Of a stretch of 64,000 bases of DNA, positions 19,109 through 27,846 are shown one piece after another. The notes beneath the pieces are model-generated. The model was given only the letters and a program-made list of their open reading frames with translations, was not told where the DNA came from and did not search any database. Position 1 is the stretch's first letter; each line of letters starts with the position of its first letter. Made by a program: the position numbers and the translations under genes. The DNA is from Exiguobacterium aurantiacum (GTDB lineage Bacteria; Bacillota; Bacilli; Exiguobacteriales; Exiguobacteriaceae), in the NCBI RefSeq assembly GCF_024362205.1, contig NZ_CP101462.1, positions 2,345,001 through 2,409,000 of the forward strand, written 5' to 3'.

Positions 19109-19134
19109 AGTTTAGTGAAAAATGATTCCAACTA
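19109..19134 (-). promoter_or_regulatory. inverted repeat upstream of the pot operon, possible operator
   Basis: Minus strand: TTTAGT, 14 bases, ACTAAA, with AT-rich surroundings and partly repeated neighbours (GGAATCA and TGATTCA). It lies 30-55 bases before the regulator's TTG. A candidate only. Confidence 0.3.
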
Positions 19135-19213
19135 AAGAAAGTTTATAAATACTTAACTACAAAGCGAACTAATAGCGACCTTTATTATAACGAATTATGT
19201 GCGGTTTGCAAGT

Positions 19214-19245
19214 AAAAAAACCACGCCGATTGCGGCGTGATTTTT
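19214..19245 (-). terminator. terminator between yfhJ-like gene and pot operon region
   Basis: Stem CACGCCG/CGGCGTG with a four-base loop, seven A on the left (T7 on the minus strand). It ends the yfhH-yfhJ pair. Confidence 0.8.
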
Positions 19246-19513
19246 AATGGATGTCGCGTTTGGACATCAAGTGTTTGAACTTCTCATTTTTCGTTTGGAA
19301 CAAGTGGAGCTGGGGTCCGTACGCATCAATCTGTTGCATGACGTATTGGAACGATTTTGCTTCCCCAGGATACGGTTCGCCGGCACGGGCGAGCGTCGTC
19401 TCAAAATCCTCCCACAGCACTTCAACCCACGTCAACGCCTCGAGCTCGCTCAAGACATCGTTCTTCTGTTTCAAGATTTCAGCCAAGCGCTCGTATTGTT
19501 CGGTCCGGTTCAT
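19244..19513 (-). CDS. yfhJ: YfhJ-like protein with WVELL-type motif
   Basis: An 89-residue acidic helical protein. The TWVEVLWEDFETT stretch (about 28-40) matches the WVELL motif that defines B. subtilis YfhJ, a protein of the same length and unknown function. The ATG overlaps the yfhH stop by four bases, giving coupled translation. The order yfhH then yfhJ is as in B. subtilis, where one more gene lies between them. Confidence 0.78.
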   Translation of the reverse strand: MNRTEQYERLAEILKQKNDVLSELEALTWVEVLWEDFETTLARAGEPYPGEAKSFQYVMQQIDAYGPQLHLFQTKNEKFKHLMSKRDIH

Positions 19514-19824
19514 GCTTTCACCTCCGACAGCTCCGAGAGCGGAATCGCATGCTCAGCCGTCTCGCCTTCGAATGTCCCCCAGCCCATAACACCGTTCACA
19601 AACTTCAATCGGAACGGGCGCTCGTTATAGTTGACGATATACGTCGCCCCCGGCTTGAACGAGTTCGGGTCGATCAAGTAACTCTCGGCAATCGCGATCC
19701 GTCGCAAGACGACCTCGATTTCACTGACCATGCCCATCTGTTCAGCTTTCCGCTTCCGCTCATGGAGCGCCCGAATCTCTTGTTCGAGCTCATATTTCGA
19801 TAAATCACTCAATCGTTTTTCCAT
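19510..19824 (-). CDS. yfhH: YfhH protein (DUF1811)
   Basis: About 104 residues: a charged N-terminal helical hairpin (MEKRLSDLSKYELEQEI...) and a C-terminal small beta domain (YIVNYNERPFRLKFVNGVMGWGTF). It fits DUF1811/YfhH, for which B. subtilis structures exist but no function is established. I start at ATG 19824 because AGAGGTGA stands five bases upstream; a GTG at 19833 overlaps that site. Confidence 0.85.
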   Translation of the reverse strand: MEKRLSDLSKYELEQEIRALHERKRKAEQMGMVSEIEVVLRRIAIAESYLIDPNSFKPGATYIVNYNERPFRLKFVNGVMGWGTFEGETAEHAIPLSELSEVKA

Positions 19825-19868
19825 TTCGCTCACCTCTCTTGTAGCGTATCAGATTTTTCGCGGAAAAG

Positions 19869-19905
19869 AAAAAGGCGAAACTGAAACAATGTTCAGTTCG
19901 CCTTG
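19869..19905 (-). terminator. terminator of the pump-rtcB operon
   Basis: Minus strand: AAGGCGAACTGAA, short loop, TTCAGTTTCGCCTT, then T5. It includes the last codons of rtcB. Confidence 0.85.
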
Positions 19906-21071
19906 AAGTTGTAGAGCGGTTTGATGACTTGATCGATGGTGACGGCCGGCTCGATATAACGGACGATTTCTTTCATCGACTTATAGACGAACGGTGACTC
20001 GTCAACCGTCGACGGTCGGACCGAACTCGACCAGACACCTACCATCGACTTTTTAAATTCGTTGAAGTCGACGCGTTTTCGCGCGGCCGAGCGTGACATG
20101 ACCCGTCCCGCGCCGTGTGGTCCCGAGAAGTTCCAGTCCGGGTTGCCCTTGCCGGTACAGATGAGCGAGCCGTCGCGCATGTTCATCGGAATGATGACCC
20201 GCTCCCCGTCACGCGCCGAGATGGCCCCTTTCCGAAGGATCATCGCGTCGTGGTCGATATAATTGTGGACCGTATCGAATTGGTCAACGACGTTCCAGCT
20301 CATCGCCTCGACGATGACATCGGTCATGGCAAGACGGTTGGCGGCCGCATATTGCTGTGCGATACGCACGTCGTGCATATAATCTCCCATCGCTTCCCCT
20401 TCGACGTAGGCGAGGTCGCGGAAACGTTTCCGTGCCTCGCGCTCCGTCTCGAGATAGGCCGAGATGTCCTGCTGCCGCCCCGTTGCCTTCATCCGTTCAA
20501 TCTCGTCTCGAATGTCGACCGTTTTCATCATGTGCTCGACCGCCAACTGTTGATAATGGTCGGCGATTTGGACACCGAGGTGGCGTGAGCCGGAGTGGAT
20601 GACGAGAAACGTGCGTCCGGCTTCGTCGCGGTTCACTTCGATGAAGTGATTGCCCGAGCCGAGCGTGCCGACCGAGCGGAGGGCCCGGTCCAGTTTATAC
20701 GGCGCCCGCACGTCCTCGAGCGGGAGCTCGGAGGCATACGGGTGTGCCGCATCCCGGATATTCATCCCGCTCGGTACGTATTGATGGATGACGTCGTCGA
20801 GCCGTTGAAAGTCGATTCGTTTCGCTTTGATCTCCGTGCAGAGCATGCCGCACCCGAGGTCGACCCCGACAAGGTTCGGCACGACCTTGTCGTGAATCGT
20901 CATCGTCGTCCCGACGACCGAGCCTTTGCCGGCATGCATGTCCGGCATAATTCGAATCGAGGCACCCGCTGTGAACGGTTGGTCAACGAGTGTTTGGATT
21001 TGGGCCCGCGTCATATCGTCAATCCGTTCATTGAACACTTTGGCCCGGTTATGCTTTCCGATAATCTCCAT
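19893..21071 (-). CDS. rtcB: RNA-splicing ligase RtcB
   Basis: A 392-residue GTP- and Mn-dependent ligase that joins RNA 2',3'-cyclic phosphate (or 3'-phosphate) ends to 5'-OH ends, as in tRNA repair. Metal ligands are visible: Asp and Cys in GVDLGCGM near residue 73, the NHFIE block near 142, and His in HSGSRHLG near 160. The guanylated His is in SGPHGAGR near 320. The ATG stands nine bases after the stop of the BmrD-like gene, with GGAGG in that gap, so it is the third gene of the exporter operon. A terminator follows directly. No archease or RtcA gene is visible in the window. Confidence 0.94.
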   Translation of the reverse strand: MEIIGKHNRAKVFNERIDDMTRAQIQTLVDQPFTAGASIRIMPDMHAGKGSVVGTTMTIHDKVVPNLVGVDLGCGMLCTEIKAKRIDFQRLDDVIHQYVPSGMNIRDAAHPYASELPLEDVRAPYKLDRALRSVGTLGSGNHFIEVNRDEAGRTFLVIHSGSRHLGVQIADHYQQLAVEHMMKTVDIRDEIERMKATGRQQDISAYLETEREARKRFRDLAYVEGEAMGDYMHDVRIAQQYAAANRLAMTDVIVEAMSWNVVDQFDTVHNYIDHDAMILRKGAISARDGERVIIPMNMRDGSLICTGKGNPDWNFSGPHGAGRVMSRSAARKRVDFNEFKKSMVGVWSSSVRPSTVDESPFVYKSMKEIVRYIEPAVTIDQVIKPLYNFKAN

Positions 21072-21080
21072 ATTGCCTCC

Positions 21081-23126
21081 TTAACTGATGGCTTGTTGTT
21101 TACTTTGCAGCTCATGCATCCGGGCGTAAACGCCGCCTGCGGCGATGAGCGACTGATGGGTGCCCCGCTCGATGATGTGCCCATGATCGAGGACGAGAAT
21201 TTGATCCGCTTCCCGTATCGTCGAGAGACGGTGCGCGATGACGAACGTCGTCCGGCCGTATGTGAGCGTCTTAAGCGCATCTTGGATCAGCGCTTCTGTC
21301 TCAGAATCGACGCTTGCCGTCGCCTCATCTAAGACGAGGATGGCTGGGTCGAAGACGAGGGCGCGGGCGAAGCTGATCAACTGACGCTCCCCGCTCGAGA
21401 GCGAGGCGCCGCGTTCGATGACCGGCTCGTCTAACCCGTGTGGCAACTGTTTGACAAAACGATCGGCTCCGACCGCCGTCAGCGCGCGCCATACCCGGTC
21501 GTCCGAGATCGTCTCGTCTCCGAGCGTCACGTTCGTCCGAATCGAGCCTGTGAACAAGAACGGGTCTTGAAGCACGATGCCGAGATGGGCCCGGACGGCT
21601 TGGGTCGGTAGTTTCGTCACGTCCATACCGTCAATGTTGAGCGTTCCTTCTGACGGGTCATAGAAGCGCATGAGCAAGTTCATGATCGAACTCTTACCGC
21701 TGCCGGTATGTCCGACGAGCGCCACCGTCTCACCTGGTTCCGCGTGGATATCGATATGTTGCAGTACCGGTTTTCCGGCTTCATAGCTGAATGATACGTC
21801 CTCGAAGGAAACCTCACCTTTAAAGCGGGCGATACGTTCCGAGGATACGTCTTCCCCTTTCTCGTCGAGCAGTTGGAACATCCGGTCTGCCGAGACGAGA
21901 GCCTGTTGGAGCGGGGACAGTTGGTTCATGATTTGCGTGACCGGCTCAAAGATCCGTGACACATAATCGATATAGGCGTACAAAATCCCGAGCGTGAGCA
22001 CGCTGCCCGTACCGAGCGTCTGCGCACCGACGACCCAAATGAGTAAGGCGAGCGCCATGTTACGGAAGAAGTTGACCAAGTTGTGTGACATGAGTGCATC
22101 CAATTTAAGTAGCTTCCGTCTTGTTTGAAAGTTGTCGCTATTTTTCTCGTTGAACTCGTCATAGACGAGGTCTTCTTTGACGTACGACTGAATGATCGGC
22201 ATCGTCTGGATGCTCTCATTCAACTGCGCGTTCATGTCGGCGACGAGGGCACGGACACGGAAGTTGTTTCGCGTCGACAGCCGTTGGAACAACTTGATCC
22301 ATACGATGACGACCGGGATGATGATGAGTGAGACGAAACCGAGGCGTGCGTCCAAGAAGAACATGGCGATCAAGACACCAATCATCATGACGACGCTTTG
22401 GAAGACACGTGCGAGCACGCCTAAATACAAGTCGCGAATCGTCTCGGTGTCATTCGTAACGCGGCTGACAATTTTCCCGATCGGGGTCTGGTCAAAGTAG
22501 CGGACCGGAATCGTCTGTAAGTGCCGCATGACATCGAGTCGCATCGTCTTGACAATCTTATGGGCCGAGCGCTGCAGGAGCATCTGTTGCCCCCAGTTCA
22601 AACCTGCCGCGATGAGAAGCAAGACAACGTACAAGGCAGATAACAAAAGCACGGCCCGAAGATCCGTCTCATAAAACTGGAACACATCGGTCGAGGAGAG
22701 CGGCACGATATTGTCGTACGTCGCTGATTCCTCGCTTCGTGTGATGGTGAGGACTCCGTTTTCGACTTCACGTACCCCACCGTTCATGACGGCATCTGGG
22801 ACAAGATAATATCCGTCTGTCGTCTGAACGATCGAGACGGGGCGGACGACTGTCTCTCCGTCAAGCCGTGTTTCTTTTTCATAGGAGTTGCCGTCAAAGG
22901 CGACACTCCCGCCTGACTCGACTTGAACCCAGTCGCGCTCGATGGCGACGATATGGTCATCGATGATAATTTTGGCGATATATGGTCCCGCGAGTTCCGC
23001 GCCGACCGCTAAAAAGAGTAACATCAAGCCGAGGAAAATCGAGTGCTTCACTTGTTTGGCGTACCCAACGAGTGAGCGAATCGTCCGTTTCCTGCGGGCT
23101 GGATCCAATTCATATTGATCGATCAT
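21081..23126 (-). CDS. bmrD: heterodimeric ABC multidrug exporter subunit (BmrD/YheH-like)
   Basis: About 681 residues: six helices and an intact ATPase (Walker A GHTGSGKSS, signature LSSGERQL, Walker B ILVLDEAT). An extra loop of about 100 residues between the first two helices (about 60-150) is typical of YheH/BmrD and is outward-facing. The partner gene lies 22 bases upstream, the same order as bmrC-bmrD. I start at ATG 23126, eight bases after GGGGG. In B. subtilis BmrCD exports several drugs and is induced by translation inhibitors. The signature LSSGE, rather than LSGGQ, fits the asymmetric-site pattern of heterodimeric exporters. Confidence 0.87.
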   Translation of the reverse strand: MIDQYELDPARRKRTIRSLVGYAKQVKHSIFLGLMLLFLAVGAELAGPYIAKIIIDDHIVAIERDWVQVESGGSVAFDGNSYEKETRLDGETVVRPVSIVQTTDGYYLVPDAVMNGGVREVENGVLTITRSEESATYDNIVPLSSTDVFQFYETDLRAVLLLSALYVVLLLIAAGLNWGQQMLLQRSAHKIVKTMRLDVMRHLQTIPVRYFDQTPIGKIVSRVTNDTETIRDLYLGVLARVFQSVVMMIGVLIAMFFLDARLGFVSLIIIPVVIVWIKLFQRLSTRNNFRVRALVADMNAQLNESIQTMPIIQSYVKEDLVYDEFNEKNSDNFQTRRKLLKLDALMSHNLVNFFRNMALALLIWVVGAQTLGTGSVLTLGILYAYIDYVSRIFEPVTQIMNQLSPLQQALVSADRMFQLLDEKGEDVSSERIARFKGEVSFEDVSFSYEAGKPVLQHIDIHAEPGETVALVGHTGSGKSSIMNLLMRFYDPSEGTLNIDGMDVTKLPTQAVRAHLGIVLQDPFLFTGSIRTNVTLGDETISDDRVWRALTAVGADRFVKQLPHGLDEPVIERGASLSSGERQLISFARALVFDPAILVLDEATASVDSETEALIQDALKTLTYGRTTFVIAHRLSTIREADQILVLDHGHIIERGTHQSLIAAGGVYARMHELQSKQQAIS

Positions 23127-23148
23127 GAGAGATTCCCCCTTTCCCGGA

Positions 23149-24873
23149 TTACTCCGACTCTCCTTGTCGAACGTATTGTTCATAATACCAACCGCGTCGT
23201 TCCATCAGTTGATCATGTGTGCCCCGCTCTGTGACGCGACCGTCTTGCAGCACAAGAATCTGGTCGGCATGGGCGACGGCGGATAGGCGGTGTGCGACGA
23301 TGAACGTCGTCTGTTCGGCCCGGCTCGTCCGGACCGAATCGATGATGCGCGCTTCCGTCTTGGCATCGACCGCTGAAAGCGAATCGTCGAGCAAAAGGAT
23401 CTCTGGGTCTTTCAAGAGCGCGCGAGCGATGGACAGCCGTTGTTTCTGACCGCCCGAGAGCATAACCCCTTGCTCCCCGACGACGGTGTCGAGACCGTTC
23501 TCCAAATGCTCGATATCGGTGTCGAACGCCGCGAGCCGAATCGCCGTCTCGAGGTCTTGTTCGGTCGCATCGTTTGAACCGAACAAGATGTTGTCACGGA
23601 CCGTCTTCGAGAACAGCAGATGTTCTTGCGAGACGTAACCGCTCCAACCCCGAACGGTATCGAGTTTGATGTCGTGAATCGGGATTCCGTTGACGAGTAA
23701 TGAGTCATCAATCGGATACTCTCGGAGCAATTGACGCAACAGCGTCGTCTTCCCGGCTCCGGTCGGTCCGACGATGCCGATCGTCTCGCCGCGCGACACG
23801 TGCAAGACGATGTCTTCAAGCGAGGCGCGGGTCGTTCCCGGGTATTGGAATGACAGTGATTTGAATGTGATTTTTTCCGGGGCGTCGACTTCGACCGTCC
23901 CGGTTGAGACGACGTCCGGTGGTTCGTTCATCGTCGCCTCGATGCGCTCAAGGCTCGCCGTTCCGCGTTGGACGACGTTGATCAGTTCGCCGAATGCGTA
24001 CATCGGCCAAATGAGCATCCCCAGATAGATATTGAACGAGACGAGCTGTCCGAGCGTGATGTCATTCGTGAACACGAGATACGTGCCGAACGATAACCCG
24101 ATCAAGTAACTGAGTCCGACGAGCAGTTTAATGACCGGTTCGAACAAGACGTCGATTTTCGCGACGTGCATGTTTTTCGCCATCACATCGTCGGTGATCG
24201 TATCGAACTTTTTCGTATCCGCCTCTTCTTGAACGAACGAGCGGACGACCCGAAGGCCTGAAATCGATTCGACGACTTGGTCGTTCATCACGCCGAACGA
24301 GTCCTGCGCCGCTGTGAAGCGGGCATGGATTTGGCGGCCGAGCTTATTCATCGACCAGGCGAGGAGCGGCATCGGCAAGAGCGCCGCGAGCGTCAACTTC
24401 CAATCGATGAACACCCCCATGATTGTGAGAGCAATCAACGTCATATTGAACGAATCGACGAGCGTCATGACGCCGAAACCGGCCGTCCGTTCAACCGCTT
24501 TCAAATCGTTCGTCGCGAGCGCCATCAAATCCCCGGTGCGATGCTGTTGATAAAAGCGCGGCGTCTGCCGGAGCAGGTGACCGAAGAAGCGGGCCCGTAA
24601 TTTCTTCTCAAGCAGGAACGCCGTCCCGAAGAGACGAGCAATCCATAAATACGAGAGGACGTACGATAATACCATGATGCTGAGCAATGACCCGACGATC
24701 ATGACGAGACGTTCCGTCGTCAAGCTCCCTTCGCGGATGGCGTCAATCGCCTGTCCGATGATCCATGGCGGCAGCATATCGACGACGCCGGTGATGATTA
24801 GCAGGATGATGGCGACGATATACGTCCGCTTCTGTCTTTTAATAAACCAATCCAATTGCTTAATCAGTTTCAT
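23149..24873 (-). CDS. bmrC: heterodimeric ABC multidrug exporter subunit (BmrC/YheI-like)
   Basis: About 574 residues: six helices, Walker A GPTGAGKTT near 373, LSGGQKQR near 475. After Walker B comes ILLLDDSLSAVD, with Asp in place of the catalytic Glu. That is the degenerate site expected in the first subunit of a heterodimeric exporter such as BmrC. The start is ATG 24873 behind GAAAGGGGG; the longer open frame upstream overlaps the attenuator and is not used. Expression is probably set by the leader and terminator between 24908 and 25089. Confidence 0.88.
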   Translation of the reverse strand: MKLIKQLDWFIKRQKRTYIVAIILLIITGVVDMLPPWIIGQAIDAIREGSLTTERLVMIVGSLLSIMVLSYVLSYLWIARLFGTAFLLEKKLRARFFGHLLRQTPRFYQQHRTGDLMALATNDLKAVERTAGFGVMTLVDSFNMTLIALTIMGVFIDWKLTLAALLPMPLLAWSMNKLGRQIHARFTAAQDSFGVMNDQVVESISGLRVVRSFVQEEADTKKFDTITDDVMAKNMHVAKIDVLFEPVIKLLVGLSYLIGLSFGTYLVFTNDITLGQLVSFNIYLGMLIWPMYAFGELINVVQRGTASLERIEATMNEPPDVVSTGTVEVDAPEKITFKSLSFQYPGTTRASLEDIVLHVSRGETIGIVGPTGAGKTTLLRQLLREYPIDDSLLVNGIPIHDIKLDTVRGWSGYVSQEHLLFSKTVRDNILFGSNDATEQDLETAIRLAAFDTDIEHLENGLDTVVGEQGVMLSGGQKQRLSIARALLKDPEILLLDDSLSAVDAKTEARIIDSVRTSRAEQTTFIVAHRLSAVAHADQILVLQDGRVTERGTHDQLMERRGWYYEQYVRQGESE

Positions 24874-24907
24874 GACTGATTCCCCCTTTCGTCCTTTCCG
24901 CGCACGC

Positions 24908-24955
24908 AAAAAAGCGCACGTCACCTGATTGTGCAACCAATCGGATGAAGTACGC
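24908..24955 (-). terminator. attenuator terminator in the bmrC leader
   Basis: Minus strand: the 5' arm starts GCGTACTTCATC at 24955 and runs to GATTG; the loop is GTTGCA; the 3' arm runs from CAATC to GACGTGCGC, then T6 (24913-24908). I count 16 pairs of 18, including two G-U pairs, with single mismatches at two places. The 5' arm contains GTACTTCATC, an exact complement of the leader-peptide start region (25078-25087). Confidence 0.8.
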
Positions 24956-25087
24956 TTCTGAGTCTTCAGTCTTTTGCATGGTCAGGGAAAGGACACTACC
25001 CCTATCCAGCTGCCAAATTACGCAGTCAAATACGAGTAGCCATATGATGTTGTGTGTGTGCGTTGTAGTGTTGGAATGTACTTCATC
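24944..25087 (-). promoter_or_regulatory. antiterminator pairing in the bmrC leader
   Basis: GATGAAGTAC at the leader-peptide start (25087-25078) is the perfect 10-base complement of GTACTTCATC (24953-24944) within the terminator 5' arm. A second pair lies inside it: ACACTAC in the leader coding part (25071-25065) and GTAGTGT (24999-24993). The two structures are mutually exclusive with the terminator or with ribosome occupancy, which is the layout of a translation-controlled attenuator. Confidence 0.7.
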
Positions 25088-25089
25088 AT
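25018..25089 (-). CDS. leader peptide of the exporter-rtcB operon (BmrB-like role)
   Basis: A 23-codon frame, too short for usual gene calling, starting MMKYIPTLQR and ending SYGYSYLTA before TAA. AGAGGAG stands five bases before the first ATG and eight before the second. It lies between a TTGACA promoter and the attenuator. The middle is rich in Thr/His and the end in Tyr/Gly. In B. subtilis the bmrCD genes are governed by a leader peptide (bmrB) through ribosome-mediated attenuation; I infer the same role here from arrangement and base pairing, not from peptide similarity. Confidence 0.72.
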   Translation of the reverse strand: MMKYIPTLQRTHTTSYGYSYLTA

Positions 25090-25128
25090 GCTGGCTCCTC
25101 TCTGTTCATAGTTTGAAAATCTACTAAA

Positions 25129-25158
25129 ACCTTAGCAGACTGTTCAGAAAATTGTCAA
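25129..25158 (-). promoter_or_regulatory. promoter of the exporter leader
   Basis: Minus strand: perfect TTGACA at 25158-25153, an 18-base spacer and TAAGGT at 25134-25129, a weak -10. It is about 40 bases before the leader peptide. Confidence 0.5.
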
Positions 25159-25188
25159 TATTATTGTCGTAAATAATTTGTAACTTTT

Positions 25189-26826
25189 TTACAAGAAGAA
25201 TGTGGCGAGCACCAAACCGACAAGTCCGGTTGCCGTCACGTAGTAAATCATCGGCATGAGCGTGTAGCGAATGATCGTTCCCTCTTTTCCAAGAAGACCT
25301 GCGACCGAGGCGACCGCGACGACGTTCATGACACAAATCATGTTACCGGCGTTCGCTCCTGCCATCTGCATCGATAACGCGAGCGTCTCGTTCAAACCGA
25401 CGGACTCAGCGACATTCGTCGTCAAGCTCGAGAACATCATGTTCGAGAACGTGGCCGAACCGGATACGAAGGCGCCGAGCGCCCCAATCCACGGTGCGAC
25501 GAGCGGCCAAACGCCGCCGAACGTATCGGCTGCGGCCGTTGCGAGTTCGACCGGCATCGAAGCCAGCCCAGCTCCGCCGTTTTCTGAATGAATGAAAATT
25601 CGGACCATCGGCACTGACGCGGCAAGCGTGATGGCCGTCCCGACCACACCAAGCGTCGTCGCTTTGAATACCGAGGTCACTTGTGACCAGCTCATGTTGT
25701 GGAGGAAGAATGTCACAATCATCGTCAAGATGAACATGAACCCTGGCGAGTAGAACGGTTCCCACGACGTCGAGATCCCTTCGACCCCGATAATGTCTGG
25801 CAAGTCGATACGGACGCTGCGTGTCAATTCGTTCAAGAATGGCACGGTTCGTGTCAACACGAGGAAGATCGTCAAAATCAAGTATGGTGCCCACGCCTTC
25901 CATTGCGGAAGTTCCCGTTTACCTTTACCAACAGACGGTTTCTCAATGGGTTGGTCGATTTCATCGGCATAGCCGTCGAACGTCCACACCCGTTTTGGCA
26001 TGAGAATGCCTTTGCGTGCCATTGCGACAATGATTACGAGACCTGTCAACCCGCCGAGCATACCCCCGAATTCAAATCCGAGAATGAGCGTCCAAATGTA
26101 AGCCGGGATGCTGTAAGCAAGTGCCGCGATGATGGCGATCGGGAACACTTCGAGTGCCGGTTTAATCGATTTCTCTTTACTGAAAAATCGTGTCAGCATG
26201 AGGATTAAAATGAACGGGATGAATAAACCGACGAACATGTCGATGAGTACCGTCTGCAAGACGACCGTTGTCAAAAACTCGATTGCCTCCGGTTGGTTGA
26301 CGTCAAGTGACAACCCGTTCCCAATCCCGATTAAGGCCGGTGTCCCGACCGCACCGAACGTGACGGCCGATACGTCAGCCGACAAGGCGATGACGACCGC
26401 CGCGATTGGCGGGAAGCCGAGCGCGATTAACAGCGGAGCCGCGACCGTGGCCGGTGTCCCGAAGCCGGAAGCACCCTCGATGAACGAGACGAACAACCAG
26501 CCGACGATGAGCACTTGAATCCGAGGATCCGGGGTGATGTTGACGAATCCAGAGCGGATGGCGTTCATTCCACCGCCCTCTTTCATCGTATTCATCATTC
26601 CAATCGCACCGTACACAATCCAGACCGTCGTGACGGCAATCACGAGTCCTTGTAATGTTGCTGCCGTGATTCGCGTCGCATCGAGTTGCCAAACGAAGAA
26701 CGCAAGTCCTGCTGTCAATACGAGCGAGAGCGGCATCGCGACCGACGCCGGTAAACGCATAATGACCAATAATACGAGCACTGCCACAATCGGCATGAGT
26801 GCTGTAATCCATTCAAAAATCGTCAA
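25189..26826 (-). CDS. lctP: L-lactate permease (LctP family)
   Basis: A 545-residue transporter with 12-14 hydrophobic helices and family phrases EGASGFGTPATVAAPLL near residue 118 and FVSGSATFSNMMFSSL near 470. These belong to LctP/GlcA lactate and glycolate permeases, which cotransport the acid with protons. The start is TTG six bases after AGGTGGG. It stands alone between recX and the exporter leader. A weak AT-rich hairpin (TTGTAA/TTACAA, about 25176-25193) overlaps its end and could terminate it. No lactate dehydrogenase lies nearby. Confidence 0.9.
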   Translation of the reverse strand: MTIFEWITALMPIVAVLVLLVIMRLPASVAMPLSLVLTAGLAFFVWQLDATRITAATLQGLVIAVTTVWIVYGAIGMMNTMKEGGGMNAIRSGFVNITPDPRIQVLIVGWLFVSFIEGASGFGTPATVAAPLLIALGFPPIAAVVIALSADVSAVTFGAVGTPALIGIGNGLSLDVNQPEAIEFLTTVVLQTVLIDMFVGLFIPFILILMLTRFFSKEKSIKPALEVFPIAIIAALAYSIPAYIWTLILGFEFGGMLGGLTGLVIIVAMARKGILMPKRVWTFDGYADEIDQPIEKPSVGKGKRELPQWKAWAPYLILTIFLVLTRTVPFLNELTRSVRIDLPDIIGVEGISTSWEPFYSPGFMFILTMIVTFFLHNMSWSQVTSVFKATTLGVVGTAITLAASVPMVRIFIHSENGGAGLASMPVELATAAADTFGGVWPLVAPWIGALGAFVSGSATFSNMMFSSLTTNVAESVGLNETLALSMQMAGANAGNMICVMNVVAVASVAGLLGKEGTIIRYTLMPMIYYVTATGLVGLVLATFFL

Positions 26827-26875
26827 TGTAGACCCACCTTTTCAGATTTTTCCCCTACCGTAAATGAATCTCCCA

Positions 26876-27688
26876 TTATGACTCTTGTTCAGCGAGTCGA
26901 TCTAAAGCCCGGTCAATCACCTCATATGGAAAACCTTTGCGTCGAAGCTGCATCTTCATCCGCTGTTTTCGCTCATATGGGGCATATCCACTGAACTTCC
27001 GATTCAGTTTTTCTGCCTGTGTCAAACAAGCCGAAAGTTCAACGTCCTCATCCTCGTTCTCCCAAAACGTGAGAATCGCCTCTGAAATAATATCAAACGT
27101 AAATCCCCTTTGCATTAGGGTTTGTTGAATTCTTTGTTGCACTTCTGTGGCAGAACGGCGATTTGTTTCCATTTGTTTCCTATTTACAAACTTTCCGGCC
27201 TTTTCAAGCTGGTCTTCATGCGAAATTGCGCCGATGACTTCTTCAATGATGTCAGGGTCGATTCGGAGCTGGGTGAGTTCTCGTTTGATTTTGACCGGTC
27301 CGCTCGGACTCGTATTGAACTTCGTCTGAGTGTAGGCTTTGGCAAATTCAGCATCGTTCAAGTAGCGTTGTTCGATCAATCGCTCGATGACGCGTTTGAT
27401 GGCTGCCTCATCTATCTCTTTCTTCACGAGGTAGTCACGTACCTCTGAAACGGCACGCATTCGGTACGATAAATAATTGACAGCCGCTTTATACGCTTTT
27501 TGTTCTTCTTCGGCTTGAAGAACGTCTCGGACGAAGTCGTCTTCAAGCTCCATCCCTTTCGTCAATTCATATTTGATGAAGACGTCAAGGTCGATGGCGA
27601 ACGCAAACTCCTCACGTCCGTCCTTCTCGACGTATACGTTGAGCCGATCTTTATTTTTTTTCTGGGTCGTAAACTTGGCAATTTTCAC
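26876..27688 (-). CDS. recX: RecX regulator of RecA
   Basis: A 270-residue protein of repeated three-helix bundles, seen as RAVSEVRDYLVKKEID near 85, IERLIEQRYLNDAEFAKAYTQTK near 107-129 and a third repeat near 225-260 (RRKGFPYEVIDRALDRL). RecX binds RecA filaments and tunes recombination. The length matches the long Bacillus form (YfhG). The start is GTG behind GGAGGGA. It is divergent from yfhF across 158 bases, the same pair as in B. subtilis. Confidence 0.92.
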   Translation of the reverse strand: MKIAKFTTQKKNKDRLNVYVEKDGREEFAFAIDLDVFIKYELTKGMELEDDFVRDVLQAEEEQKAYKAAVNYLSYRMRAVSEVRDYLVKKEIDEAAIKRVIERLIEQRYLNDAEFAKAYTQTKFNTSPSGPVKIKRELTQLRIDPDIIEEVIGAISHEDQLEKAGKFVNRKQMETNRRSATEVQQRIQQTLMQRGFTFDIISEAILTFWENEDEDVELSACLTQAEKLNRKFSGYAPYERKQRMKMQLRRKGFPYEVIDRALDRLAEQES

Positions 27689-27846
27689 GAAATCCCTCCA
27701 TTTCCTACTTCTAACATATCACGTTCCCCTTTCGAGCAGGATTTTTGATAAGTTAGAAGAAAGGGTATTCACAATACGAACGGTCCGCTTTCTTTATGGA
27801 ACTCATACCCGTTTTGAAATCGCTTCAATATACTGGAGGGAGACTT

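Noticed and set aside
24945-25127. 60-codon frame on the plus strand across the exporter leader
   Set aside because: No ribosome site, unusual composition, and it runs antisense to the attenuator, which explains the sequence better.
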